From Selaginella moellendorffii (taxonomy: Eukaryota > Streptophyta > Lycopodiopsida > Selaginellales > Selaginellaceae), in assembly GCF_000143415.4 (NCBI RefSeq), contig NW_003314286.1, positions 1,027,643 to 1,091,642 of the forward strand: a stretch of DNA of 64,000 nucleotides. Direction: 5' to 3'. The notes under the pieces are model-generated. The model saw only the letters and a list, made by a program, of their open reading frames with translations, was not told the origin of the DNA and did not search any database. A program made the position numbers and the translations under genes. Shown here piece by piece: positions 11,700-22,354 of this stretch (its first letter is position 1; every line of letters starts with the position of its first letter).

Positions 11700-13763
11700 A
11701 TTCCTTATTCAACAATTTAAAGCTTTAGGAATGGTAGTAATTGCAACACTTCACAGTGAATATCTCTAAATTATCAACACCAAAAAGGTCAAGAAATATT
11801 GATTAATAGACACTAATCTTGACAATGATCTAGGAGGGAATAAACAAAAATTATAACTTTAAAACCCAGCCAAAACTCAAGAATCTATTCTTAAAACTAG
11901 AGAATTTGATCTTCAATTTTAAGTTCTTCACTTTTCTTGAGTATTTTTTTTCTATCATGGTCAATTTTTTTCTAGCTTGAATGGCTATGAGCATCTAAAT
12001 TGCTTGTAATTGTTTTTCATTGAGTTTTTCTAGCATTACTAGTCTTCTCTTGATTGATTCTCCTTTATTACTTTTATATTGTATTGCCATTCATAATGAA
12101 GAAACAATATACTTGAGTGGTGTTAAAGCTTTTAGGCTAGAAGTGAGTTTGAATAGTTTTGGATGAGATCATCCTAGTCATTTTTATTCATTTTCATGAT
12201 ATTCTTAAGTATATTCTTAAGGGTCTTACTTGTAGACTTGGCCTGGATAATATGGTATTAAAGTTTTATATTTGTATTATGGACTCTTGAGTTTAAATCT
12301 TGATGGTCTTATTTAAGTTTCCATTGTTGAAAAGGTTTGAGAAGAGTTATAAGATAAAGTTTTGAAATCTACTTTTTCAATGCATACTTAATTCTTTAAC
12401 AAATATTACATTTTCAATAAAATGTTGCTAAGGCATGCTAGAGTGTTGGCCACCAAAGTTCTACTTGTAAAATCTTTTAAGCTATGATTTCTTTTATAAA
12501 ATTTCCTTCTACTTGTTTGTAGTGAGGTTTTTTAAATAAATCTTGAATTTCATCATGTTGTACACAACTTTGTAGTTTGTTATCTTGTCATGACTTATAC
12601 AATCTTCCTCCCATAATTAAATATAGTCTTGTTCTCAAGATAAATTGTTTGTATTGGTCGAAGGTGGTGTACTAACTCTATAGTCAAGTAGTAGTAGATG
12701 TCATTTATCAAAGTTAGTGAAGTATAGACTTGCAAAATATTGAAGTTATCCATGTTGCACTTTTGTTATTCACTAGTTGTGATGTAACTAAGCTGATCAA
12801 CTTATTCATCTTTTATAGATGATTTCAAAGTTATATTCTTGACAGAGTAAGAATTATCAAACAATTTTACTAGTGAGGATGGTTTTATTAAAAAGGTGTA
12901 GAACTACTTTATAGTTCATTATGATTTTTATTTTATTGCCAAGTAGGTAATGTTAAAACTTCTAAAGTGTGTAGACCATTCTAAGATCTTCTTTTCTCTA
13001 TGGTGATCTTAGCTTTTAGTTAGTTGGTCTATTTTTAAAATCTTCCCATTATTATAAAAGAATCTTTTTTATTGTGTAGTCTAAGATGTCGACTTCAATA
13101 TTGCAGTCTTTATTATAGTTTTGTTATGCAAGTATTAGAGCTCTTGTCAACAAATTTTTGAGTGTGCTAAAAGCTTTTTGACCCTTTTAAGTCTATTTAT
13201 AGATTTGATTCTTTTTAAAAAGTTTGGTAAGTTGTTTAGCAATCTTTGTATAGTCTTTGATAAATTGTTGATAGTATCCCATTTAATTGAGAAAGGTTTA
13301 AAATTCAGTAATGTTTATTGGATGTTACATGTTAATAATGGCAAGAGTTTTGTCTTTGTTGATAAAGATTCTTTTTTTGCAAACGACACATCCAAGCAAA
13401 ACTCCAATTTTGATGAAGAAAATGCACTTATCAAGATTCGAGATAATATTGTTTTCTCAATATTTGATAAAGTATTTTTTGAGATAGTTGAGATAGCTTG
13501 GTTGTATTTTGAAAAGTTATTATGGAATGAGTCTAATGACTACATCAAGAATTTTGTTAAAGAAGGGAATCAAGAATATGTCTTTTTGTGTTGCATCATT
13601 CAGCTTTTTGTAAATGATGCAAATCTTAAATTTATCATTCTTTTTAGGAACATTGACTAGTGGTAAGTTTTATTCTAAATCTTCTAAATCTTATTTTATT
13701 ATTATTGGTATTGAGGTTGAAACTCTTGAGTTTAAAATTATTACTCATAATTGTCTTGAGGAT

Positions 13764-13863
13764 NNNNNNNNNNNNNNNNNNNNNNNNNNNNNNNNNNNNN
13801 NNNNNNNNNNNNNNNNNNNNNNNNNNNNNNNNNNNNNNNNNNNNNNNNNNNNNNNNNNNNNNN
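13764..13863. other. Assembly gap (100 N)
   Basis: Exactly 100 undetermined bases are present. The round number suggests a placeholder of unknown real length. It sits next to tandemly repeated sequence, a common cause of assembly failure, so the true repeat copy number here may be larger. Confidence 0.99.
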
Positions 13864-14099
13864 CGATAAGATTAGCTTCCCGTATCATAATGTATTATCT
13901 TTAATTTGGTGGAGAAGTTTGATATGCATTCTAGACTCATGTGACTTTAATTACTCTTTAGTACTAACAAATATTCATAGTATATCCTTCTCATTCGTAA
14001 ATTTAGCATTTATGAATTTGTAATTTATAGTTTATTACAATATCTCCTTTGTTCTTGTATTTTATATACTATAACATGTTAATGTTTTTTATTGATTAT

Positions 14100-15660
14100 G
14101 AATTTCTTAAGTATCTTAGTGAGATCTTTTTTTTTCTTTTTTTTTCTTGACTTCAAAATTGTATTCTTCCTCATTATTAGATAAGTTTTTATTTCTTAAT
14201 GATTCAGTTTTTGAGAATTTTAGAAGTTTCTTCTCAAGATTATTAATCTTTTTATAAATTTTATTGACAATTATGTTAGCTTTAAAATTGTCAATACAAA
14301 CATTTACTCATAAATCATCTTCAAACCCTATTTACTTTACTCAGTTAGAAAGTCTTTGGAACACTTTCCATAGTATTTGAATTTTCATATGTAATATTCA
14401 ATACTTTTTTTTACTTTTTTATTTGACATGCTTGAGATGTTTGAAATGCTTAGATATAGTTCTACTAGGTTATTATTTTTTAAAAATCTTTTTATTATGT
14501 TTATGAATTTAAGTTTTTCATTAAGGTTCTAGTACTATTTGAATGCTTTGCATTTAAAAGTGAAAGGGAATAAAAACTTTTCATTAGCTTATTATTGATT
14601 AACTTTGATGATTAAATTGAATTATTAAAGATATCTTTCAGTATCTTTCATTTTGCTACTAATGAAGATTGCATAAGTGATCATATTACCATAAAGTGTT
14701 GTTAGGTTGATGAGAGCTATTTCTTTAGCTTCAATTTATATTTACTTTTATGATAATAGTGGATATGATTGGAAATTATCAATACTATATCCTTTATAAT
14801 ATATAGTTTCTAGTGGTAAGTCTTATTTTAAATCTTCTAAATCTTGTTTTGTTAATTTGATTTGAAATGAATTGTTTTTATTTAAGTATTTATTTTCTCA
14901 AGAATTTTTTAAGTTGTTTATCTAGATTATTATTCTTCTTAGAAATTTCGTCAACAATGATATTAATTTTCAAGTTGTTATTAACACTTAACATTATGAC
15001 CATTTGTTGATAGAACTTCTTTAAACTTTATACATACCATATATAATTATGTTACTTGATTAATAAATCTTTATAGTGCTTTACATAGTATATGAATATT
15101 TATATATAATTATTAATGCCTTCTTTAGCCTTTTTGGATACTTTTAAGGTGTTTAAAATGTTTAACTATAGTTATTTTATATTAGTATTTTTCTTTGAAT
15201 CTTTTTATTTTGTCACTGAAATTGAGTTTTTTGTCAAGGTTGTAGCACCATTTGAGTGCTTTGCTTTTGAAAGTGAATAAGAATAAAGTTTTTTATTATC
15301 TTGTTACTGATTAATTTTAATGATCAAGTTAAATTTTTAGAGATGTTTATTGGCACTTTTAGTTTTTTGCTAGTGAAAATAAAATAAATGATTATGTTGT
15401 CATACAGTGTTTTGAGTTGATAAAAGCTATTTCCTTACTTTTAGTTTAAAATTATGTTTCTGATGGTTGTATATGATTTAAAATTATTGGTGTAATTTTA
15501 AGTCTTTAGTGATGGAAAGTCTTATTCTAAAGCTTCTATTTTTTATTTTATTGAGTTTTTGATTTTAGTTATATTATTTTGATATGATTCACCAACTTAT
15601 GCAGTTTAATTTTTTTTGCTGTAGTTGTTAATGATGTTATTAAAGATTGTTTCTAGTTAA
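14100..15660. repeat. Diverged tandem repeat, unit about 700 bases, gag-derived
   Basis: Matching landmarks recur at a spacing of about 700 bases. The phrase GCTTTGCATTTAAAAGTGAA at 14553 matches GCTTTGCTTTTGAAAGTGAA at 15258. GTTGATGAGAGCTATTTC at 14706 matches GTTGATAAAAGCTATTTC at about 15416. TTCTAAATCTT-type runs lie at 14819 and 15520, with another at 13670. Two nearly full units and a partial third are visible. In the minus frame each unit encodes a similar gag-like segment (FTFKxKAxK, IKRFxKxN), so this looks like an old internal tandem duplication of gag. Confidence 0.75.
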
Positions 15661-15893
15661 GGATTATAAACCTTACTCCCCTTCAAAGATGTCAATGTCC
15701 TCATTGAACTTTACTGAGCCAAAGTGAACTAACACCTCCAATCCGCACTACTAATCCTTCCATTATATAAACGTATATAGATGCCTAATACTACGTATAA
15801 TTTTAAATTTAGAGGTAAAAATATATCTTGCTTAAAGGTATATTATATTTTTTAAGTAGCCATTAATTAATGGGAATTAAACTTATGCTATTT

Positions 15894-15905
15894 ACTCCGA
15901 TACCA
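15894..15905 (-). other. Primer-binding-site-like sequence
   Basis: The minus strand reads TGGTATCGGAGT, which differs by two bases from TGGTATCAGAGC, the primer-binding site complementary to initiator tRNA-Met used by many plant LTR elements. It lies just 5' of the gag-like repeats of the minus-strand relic, where a PBS belongs. No LTR ending in CA is recognisable beside it, so it may be chance. Confidence 0.35.
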
Positions 15906-17127
15906 TATATAGCACACTCTATCTTTCTCTCCTTAATCCAATTAAAAAATGGGTAATTATTTGATGAAAAAGCTCTTAGTGGCTTTTTTATCCTTATTTA
16001 TCCCCAAGGTTCCAAAGATCCACGGTGATAGTAAATCTTAATTTTATCCTATGATCACATGTGCTACAAAAATCCTAATGAACTAGTTGCAATTCCACAT
16101 ACAACTACCAAATGCTCAAACCAACCTTGAAGCTATAACTTTGAAGCAAAGTAAAGAACTTTGACAACATACATCCTATGTTTAAATATGCATATTGTTA
16201 ATCTTTTGAAACCACTATTAATTTGGACTCATGACTATAAATAGAACATACCTCTACATCTTTTCATCAGTTAACATCCAAGACACATATTAATTTAGAC
16301 TTATAACTTTTGTTCTTACCTAACACTATACATAAGAGATCAAACTCACTCAATTTGTTCTTTATATCCTCTATATCCCCTCTTTAAGGGAAAAAAAGTT
16401 TTGAAGCATTAACTTCATTTAGAGTTATTTACCATTTATATTCAGCCTCACTCAATTATTGCATTCATTTAGCCTTATTATGTTAAGGTAAAATGTTTCA
16501 TTTGGACTCATTATGCTCATCCTCACTCCACAATCCATGTCATCTATCTTTATTGCACTACCATATTTGCTTGTCTTCATTGCATTGTTGAGGTTGAACT
16601 CCTATTTGTCCCCTTTATCCTCTCCTTCGAAAAAAAATAAGTTTGAAATGTCAAAAGTAAAAAGGAGAAAGCAAGAAAAAAGATAAAGGAGCATTAGAAG
16701 AGGAATTTTTAAATAATTGTCAAAATAAAAATAAGGAAAAAAGAAAGAAATATGTTCAAAACTTGGAGAACAAAGGATTTACTATGATAAAATTTTTTAG
16801 TTAACATGAGATAAATAAAAGATTCACACTGTTTAACCATATTTAACATTTAAAACAGGAAAATCAATAGAAAAATTTACACTCTCAAGGAAATATATAA
16901 CCTCTTAGTAATAATAATAAAACAAAAGCTCTCAATAGTATTTACAATTGGGGATATGCACTAAATTTGAAAATATATGACGATCAAAATAAGTAAATTG
17001 ATATATTTTTTCTTTGTTACATGTTTTTTTTTTTGTCTTATCTCTTATATATTCTATATCTTTAAAAAATCATTACTTTTTTCATTTTAAAATAAGTGAA
17101 GTGAATTTTCAAAGCAGAATTTACCTA
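15906..17127. other. AT-rich gene-free stretch
   Basis: No coding frame, RNA gene or clear repeat was found. If the PBS-like site at its left edge is real, part of this segment should be the 5' LTR of the minus-strand element. The first sharp composition change comes at about 17125, at the promoter of the next gene. Confidence 0.4.
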
Positions 17128-17152
17128 CTAGGGTTTTGGCTTACTTGTATCA

Positions 17153-17695
17153 ATGGCGATGGCGTCTTGGAGCCCCAGCTCTGTGCGGTGCTCTCCCTTG
17201 CCGCCTAAGCGATTGCGGCATCCGGTCGCCTCGGTGATGGAGTGCAAGGTGCTGCATTGCCCTCGATCGATCATATCTCTGGCATTTTGTGAGTTTTCTC
17301 GGCGGTGCTTGTGTCTTCAGATCCGGGAAAAGCTTGGAGCAGACAATGTTGTGGTCAAGGATGCGTATGGCGATGGAGAGTATCTGAGGTGCGGATTTCG
17401 TTAATTTCCCGTGGAATCTTGTTGTTTACATTTTCCTGTTCGTTCTTTTCTTTCTGACAGCATCAGCGTCGTTGCATCGGTGTTCCAGGGAAAATCGAAG
17501 ATAGATCGCCAGAAGATGGTCTACAAAGCTGTGTGGGATGAAGTGAAATATCAGGAGCACGTTATTGAGCAAATCAGGATGGAGACTCCTGAAGAAGCGT
17601 CGGGTAAACTGAACTCCATACAAGGCTTGAGATTGATCAATTTCTTGGCTTTTTTATTGTTCTTTTTGACAGGATTGGAGCAGACACATCTCTAA
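17153..17695 (+). CDS. BolA-like protein, short paralogue
   Basis: Four exons (17153-17248, 17321-17388, 17461-17603, 17673-17695) give 109 residues. Residues 33 onward form a BolA fold: [19 protein letters not shown], then SISVVASVFQGKS, RQKMVYKAVWDEV and ETPEEA. BolA proteins bind monothiol glutaredoxins and their 2Fe-2S clusters. The DAYGDG form matches the plastid BolA4 type. The first 32 residues are Ser/Arg-rich and could be a short transit peptide. The two 5' introns fall at the same positions as in the longer BolA gene at 24760-25521, so the two are paralogues. This copy has an extra 3' intron and a different C-terminus. CTAGGGTTTTG lies 15 bases before the ATG. Confidence 0.82.
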
Positions 17696-18225
17696 ATCCA
17701 GGCAAGTGTTCACATCCTTGCAACATTGTGTAGATTTTTCCTTTTCTCTTTCAGGATATATGAAAGACTTAGTTCCCCCGTTGTGTGTAAAAGTACCTTG
17801 TACCCTGGCTGCCGCGGCTGCAATGTCAAATGAATCAACAAAAGCAACTTTTGTTCGCTGCCGCGCGGTATTTAGTATTTTTATTCTTATCACATTGCAT
17901 GTGTTTGGCAAGCTTTAACATGTCTTTGTCGAATTTTCTTGGCATGTGAGCGGGATGTGATCTGCGAAGATCTTTTGCAAGGTGTACGACAGCGCAGTAA
18001 GAATTTTGGACCTTAGCTTAAATAGGTGTCTTATTAATCACGGTCATTAGTCAGAACACTAGTTTGAGCGATGCCATTGGAAATCACGTTCGCAACTTTT
18101 GCAGGAAAAAAAAACAAAAAAAATAATAACTCATCTCCAAGAGCCTATAGTCTGTACAGCAGAATCCAAACTTGTGCAGTCGGCAAGGTACTCGCGCAAT
18201 ATGTGGAGTGAATTTTTATATTTCC
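17696..18225. other. Intergenic, convergent 3' flanks
   Basis: This lies between the end of the BolA paralogue and the end of the LRR gene. Short open frames show no family features. An A-rich run at 18105-18130 is the only notable element. Both 3' untranslated regions probably extend into it. Confidence 0.5.
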
Positions 18226-19617
18226 TCACAGCCTCTGCATTTGTAGGAGCAAGATCGCGAAAACATGAAAGACTGCCGACGAGAAGCTCGCTACACTGCT
18301 GCTAGCAGGCAAACCGGCTGGAGATCCACCCCGTGTCGAGGACGAAAGTGAACTGCAAGGTGCTAATCCCAAGGCATCCGGGACGTCACTCACCATCGAG
18401 TGCTCGTAGCACAGTCCTGTGTTATTCCTGACGATGAGATTGCGTCCAAGCCTTCCGACTAAACTCGAAGTGAATGGAACCGGGCCGAACAAGGAGTTTG
18501 CGCTGAGATTCATGTGGTAGAGGTTCGGCAGCGTGCCGATGTTGGAAGGGATCCGTCCGGAGAACTGGTTGCCGTCGAGAGACAGGGAATTGAGCTTCTG
18601 CAACGCACCGATAGACGCTGGTATTGGTCCAGCGTAGCGTGAATTGGAGAGACCGACTGCGATTAAGTTCCCGAGACTGTCCCAGATGTTCGGAAGCTCC
18701 GCACCGATGAGATTGCTTCCGAGAAACAGATACTGGAGGCTGGCGAGCTGTCCCAACTTGTCCGGAAGACGGCCGCTGAGATTGTTATAGCTCAAGTCGA
18801 GGAACTGGAGAGCCTGGAGGTTGCAGATATCTTCAGCAATTGGACCCTGTAGCCGGTTGTGACTCAAGTCCATCTTCTGGAGCTCCGCAAGCGAATACAG
18901 CTGAGACGGGATCTCTCCGGTAAGCTTGTTCTCACTCAAGTCGAGTATGACGAGACTCGTCAGGCCGCCAATGGTTCGAGGGACGCGACCAGCGAGACGA
19001 TTGTGACTAAGAACCAGCTGCCTCAGAGTTTGCAAGTTGCCTACCTCCGCTGGGATCGCTCCTTCCAGACTGTTCTCCGCGAGGACGAGCCTCTCCAAGC
19101 TGGTGAGATTTCCCAGTTCCACGGGGATGGTGCCTACGAGAGAAGGATTGTTCTGGAAAGTGAGGTGCTGGAGCGTGTCCTTGAGCTGGATTATCTCCGG
19201 GGGTATGGACACAGGCGAGTGGACGAAGCACTTGTAGAAGAAGAGCTTCTTGAGGTGCTTGAATCTGAAAATTGCGGGGTGGATGGAGGCGTTGAAGCTG
19301 CATGGAGGATTGTTGACGTAGTCGGACACCCAGCCGAGGTTGAGCTCCACGACGTGGTAGACGTTGTTGGAGTCGATGTCGCAGGCTATGCCGTGGGGGC
19401 CTCCGGTGCAGGGATCGCCTGGGAACATCCCCTTCCAATCAATCTCGTAGTTGATTCCCTGCAAGACTTGGAAGACGGCCGCTGCTTCGACTGGATCTGT
19501 GACCGGCTCCTCCTGAGCGTTCATCTGCTGCGACCGAGACAAGACTACGAGGCAGAAGCTCAAGAGCAGGAGGAAGAGCGAAGACGAGGAGGAGGAAACG
19601 AAAGCCGCCGCCGCCAT
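18226..19617 (-). CDS. Secreted LRR receptor-like protein, PII-2/RLP type
   Basis: A single exon encodes 463 residues. I chose the ATG at 19617 because its context is ACCATGGCG and a TATA-like motif lies 40 bases upstream; an in-frame ATG at 19680 precedes that motif. A signal peptide (SLFLLLLSFCLVVLS) leads into the LRR cap region with DWKGMFPGDPCTGGPHGI. About nine plant-type LRRs follow (for example LPNLYHMNLSANSLFGPVP). There is no kinase domain. A Ser-rich linker ends in a hydrophobic tail typical of a GPI-anchor signal. The layout matches the family of Piriformospora indica-insensitive protein 2 and RLP29. It likely acts at the cell surface, with unknown ligand. Confidence 0.88.
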   Translation of the reverse strand: MAAAAFVSSSSSSLFLLLLSFCLVVLSRSQQMNAQEEPVTDPVEAAAVFQVLQGINYEIDWKGMFPGDPCTGGPHGIACDIDSNNVYHVVELNLGWVSDYVNNPPCSFNASIHPAIFRFKHLKKLFFYKCFVHSPVSIPPEIIQLKDTLQHLTFQNNPSLVGTIPVELGNLTSLERLVLAENSLEGAIPAEVGNLQTLRQLVLSHNRLAGRVPRTIGGLTSLVILDLSENKLTGEIPSQLYSLAELQKMDLSHNRLQGPIAEDICNLQALQFLDLSYNNLSGRLPDKLGQLASLQYLFLGSNLIGAELPNIWDSLGNLIAVGLSNSRYAGPIPASIGALQKLNSLSLDGNQFSGRIPSNIGTLPNLYHMNLSANSLFGPVPFTSSLVGRLGRNLIVRNNTGLCYEHSMVSDVPDALGLAPCSSLSSSTRGGSPAGLPASSSVASFSSAVFHVFAILLLQMQRL

Positions 19618-19657
19618 GGTTTGTGGAAGTTCTCCAGGAAGGAGAAAGAGGTGCAAC

Positions 19658-19665
19658 CTTATAAG
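19658..19665 (-). promoter_or_regulatory. TATA-like element of the LRR gene
   Basis: The minus strand reads CTTATAAG about 40 bases before the chosen start codon, which would place transcription start only a few bases before the ATG. It argues against the upstream in-frame ATG. Confidence 0.4.
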
Positions 19666-20376
19666 AGAAGATGGCTGCACACACAGTGGATGGTGGGTGA
19701 ATGAGCTCTCTCAAATAGTATGCGGAACTCACAGGGATTGGTAACCGGACCGGCCAACTGCTTTCACAGGATGGAACTTTGCGGGCAGCTAAAGACAATG
19801 ATTAGCCGCTGCGGCTCATTTATCTCAAAATGGCCAGACATCCTCGCTCCAAACAGGAGCAAAAGGTGGGACGAAGCGCCATTTATACATGCGCAGCTGA
19901 GTGGAAGCTAGAGGCGATATCGGAATGTCAATGCAGAGCAGGAAACAGAACGGGCAAAGTTAGAAGAAAAAAAAGGATGGGCAGCAGAAGCAAGAAACAA
20001 AAATCATCAACCGGGAAGCGGAAGTAGAAGTGGGGCTACAGTAAATGACAACAGAACATCGCTGTGATGCAACTAAAGACAGGCACAGGGGAAGGCAGGC
20101 TTTACGCTCAGTCTGGGATTTATATACATATGTGGATCATGGAGGCGGCAGGCACAGTGAGGATCAGAATGGAGGCGGTCCTTTGTGCTGATAAAAGTCC
20201 AAACCACTCGAGAGGGAGCATCTACAGATTTGCGACAAACACTTCACAAAGAGGAGCGGGAACAGGAACAAGCTTCATATGGGACCTGTTCATCGGCCAG
20301 TGGCGAGAGCATTATTTGCGGTGGATGAAGGTAACAAAGCGCCTGACTCTCTTGGTCCCCCTTCTCCCTCTTAACC

Positions 20377-20414
20377 CAGCCAGCCAACCAGCCAGCCAGC
20401 CCGCCAGCCGAGCC
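20377..20414 (+). repeat. CAGC/CCAGC short tandem repeat
   Basis: Imperfect CAGC repeats with CAAC and CCGCC interruptions run for about 38 bases. This is simple-sequence DNA with no evident coding role. Confidence 0.8.
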
Positions 20415-22332
20415 TTATAGCAAGCCAGTCACTCCTTTTCGAGCTCGGCTTCTTCTTAGCCCTGCTGTCCCCACATTTGCTTTCGTCTCTTCTCTCTTTC
20501 TTTCTCTTTCACCTTAGCACTTGCCAACATCGTCCCGTACAGAAAGGCATGGTGCTCGTGCCTTTTCCCTGTGTGGCCCGCATCGCTCATTCCATCGCTA
20601 AAACCGCTGCATCTTTGGCAGCAAGTGTGCAGCCTTCTCCTGAGATCTCCTTCTCGCTCTTCGCACTTGTCGAGCTAACGAACTTGTCTCGCTAACGTGA
20701 AAGTGCAGGAGGGATAAATATATAGGGGGAACTATAGGCGGAAAACAGAAGGGAAGCCAGAGAAGTACATGACAAGAGGACGACTGCTCAGTGAGCCGAG
20801 CAGCCCAAGTCTGAAATCATTGAACAGCGCTTGGGGACAAAGCGGAGTCTGGAGCTAGCGGCCGCGGGGAAGATGGGAAGGGACAGGTATTTCTCATAAA
20901 CCTTCAAGACTTTCTTGATCACACTTACAACAAGGAAAGCGTTTGCAAGGAAGAAAGGAAGGAAGAAGCTATAAAGTGTTGGCCGTTTCAGACTGGGCGT
21001 GATCAGCCATTTGAGGTAAAACAATTTGCAGTGCAGTGTGAAGCCAAGGGCGAAACAACACTTACGAGGGACACAACAAAGTTTAGAAGATAAACAAGAA
21101 AAAGAAACGAGAGCGAGTGAAGGTATGTAATGCTGCTAGCGGTGTGGTGGCTGATATATGGTGGAAGCTTATTGCCAGGATAAAGAGCACAGAGCATTGA
21201 CAGGCGTGCATTGGAATGCGGACAGCAACTTCCGTAAAAAGGTATGGTGGCGATATTGTTTACATTGTCAGCTGTTTGTGACCATCGGTGGCGGTGGATG
21301 CAACACACATCCCCCTTGAAACAGGCTGCCAAGGGCACATGAAGCCGTACCTTGTGCTTTGAGGTTGAGCGACATGCTCTCTCCAATTGCTGCTGCCAAC
21401 ATTGCACTTGTCCATTTATTAACTGGTCCCGCGGCTGCAGAATCACGCAAATTGTTCGCAAAACCATCCATCAAGAGGTATTAAGATCGACTTGAAGCGT
21501 AGAGTTTCGTTTGGTGTGGCTGTGGTACCATGTACAGGTGTGATTAGCTCGGACGTTACAAGAAAAATGCGCTGGCTTTCATTCGCGATTGTGCAAAGTA
21601 CTGAGAAAAGTTGCACTGCTATATAGTGAGTGATTGATCATTCTTCCTCGTCTAAACCAAGTTGCAGGACTAAAAACTATCTAGTATGTGCGAGGTACAT
21701 GCCTGTACGCGTCTGGAGGGACATCGCAAACTGCAGCAGGCCGGCCATACAGCCAGGAGGTTTACTTAACAAACCCGAGGTTTGTCTTGAGAACTTTGAA
21801 AACCATGATGCAAACTCGAGCTTTGTCTTTGTTGACATTGAAAACTCTCAGCAGCGGGGCAGCGGCGGCTCTCGAGCGACTCCGTTTTCGTGTCAAAACG
21901 GGCTCCCCAAAGGTAACGGACGGAAGTTACCTTGCATCAATTTCGTCTCGTAAATGCAGCGATAGACGACTTGCCTCGCTCGCTCGCTAGCAAACTCTTG
22001 CACTGTGAAGGAAACGAGCGCGTCGACAACGACGAGTGCACCATACTTAATGTCACCGTCTCAAGATCATCTCTCAAGATCATCGTTTTTCCTAATTCCA
22101 GGTTTGATATGCTAGCTATTGCCATAACAAATCTGGACCACGGTATTCCATCTAGTGCAGGACATACAGGAGCGATTCGTGGTCCCCACTGTAACGGATG
22201 CTCGTCATAAACATCAGCGCTGCTGCGAGGAGGAAACACACAGCCAGCCTCCGGGTGAGGTGAGAGAGCCTACTTTTCTCCTTCCTCCTAGTCTTGCATT
22301 TCTCTTAGTAGCTACACTTGCAGACTTGCAGT

Positions 22333-22354
22333 GGTGTGTGTGTGTGTGTGTGTG
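22333..22354 (+). repeat. (TG)n microsatellite
   Basis: About eleven TG dinucleotides in a row. A second, shorter TGTGTG cluster occurs near 23410. Confidence 0.9.

Larger units (their letters stand above)
11700..15905 (-). mobile_element. Decayed minus-strand Ty3/gypsy element in AT-rich DNA
   Basis: Read on the minus strand, gag-like blocks come first (FKSKALKWCYNLDKKLNF near 15300 to 15200). Next is RT with NLPLVNVPKKNDKFKICI and YKKLNDATQKDIFLIPF around 13680-13580, then NLDKCIFFIKIGVLLGCVV (about 13430) and GYYQQFIKDYTKIAKQLTKL (about 13280). An RNase H-side block EYNFEIIYK lies near 12850. Integrase follows as a zinc-binding-like LWWPTL segment near 12450, YKYKTLIPYYPGQ near 12270, and a C-terminal tail at about 11950. 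The KLNDATQKD wording is typical of plant Athila/Tat-type gypsy elements. Stops, frameshifts and extreme AT bias show long decay. An assembly gap interrupts it. Confidence 0.75.

Noticed and set aside
12253-12264. TGGTATTAAAGT, PBS-like on the plus strand
   Set aside because: It lies inside the minus-strand integrase (YKTLIPYYP) of the relic, so the resemblance to a primer-binding site is coincidental.
13178-13660. 160-residue plus-strand frame in the AT-rich island
   Set aside because: The opposite strand carries reverse transcriptase blocks here, so the frame is a mirror of the gypsy relic.
18859-19704. 281-residue plus-strand open frame
   Set aside because: It lies antisense to the LRR receptor-like gene, which has a signal peptide, regular repeats and a GPI-like tail. 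The plus-strand product is a shadow rich in E, R and V.
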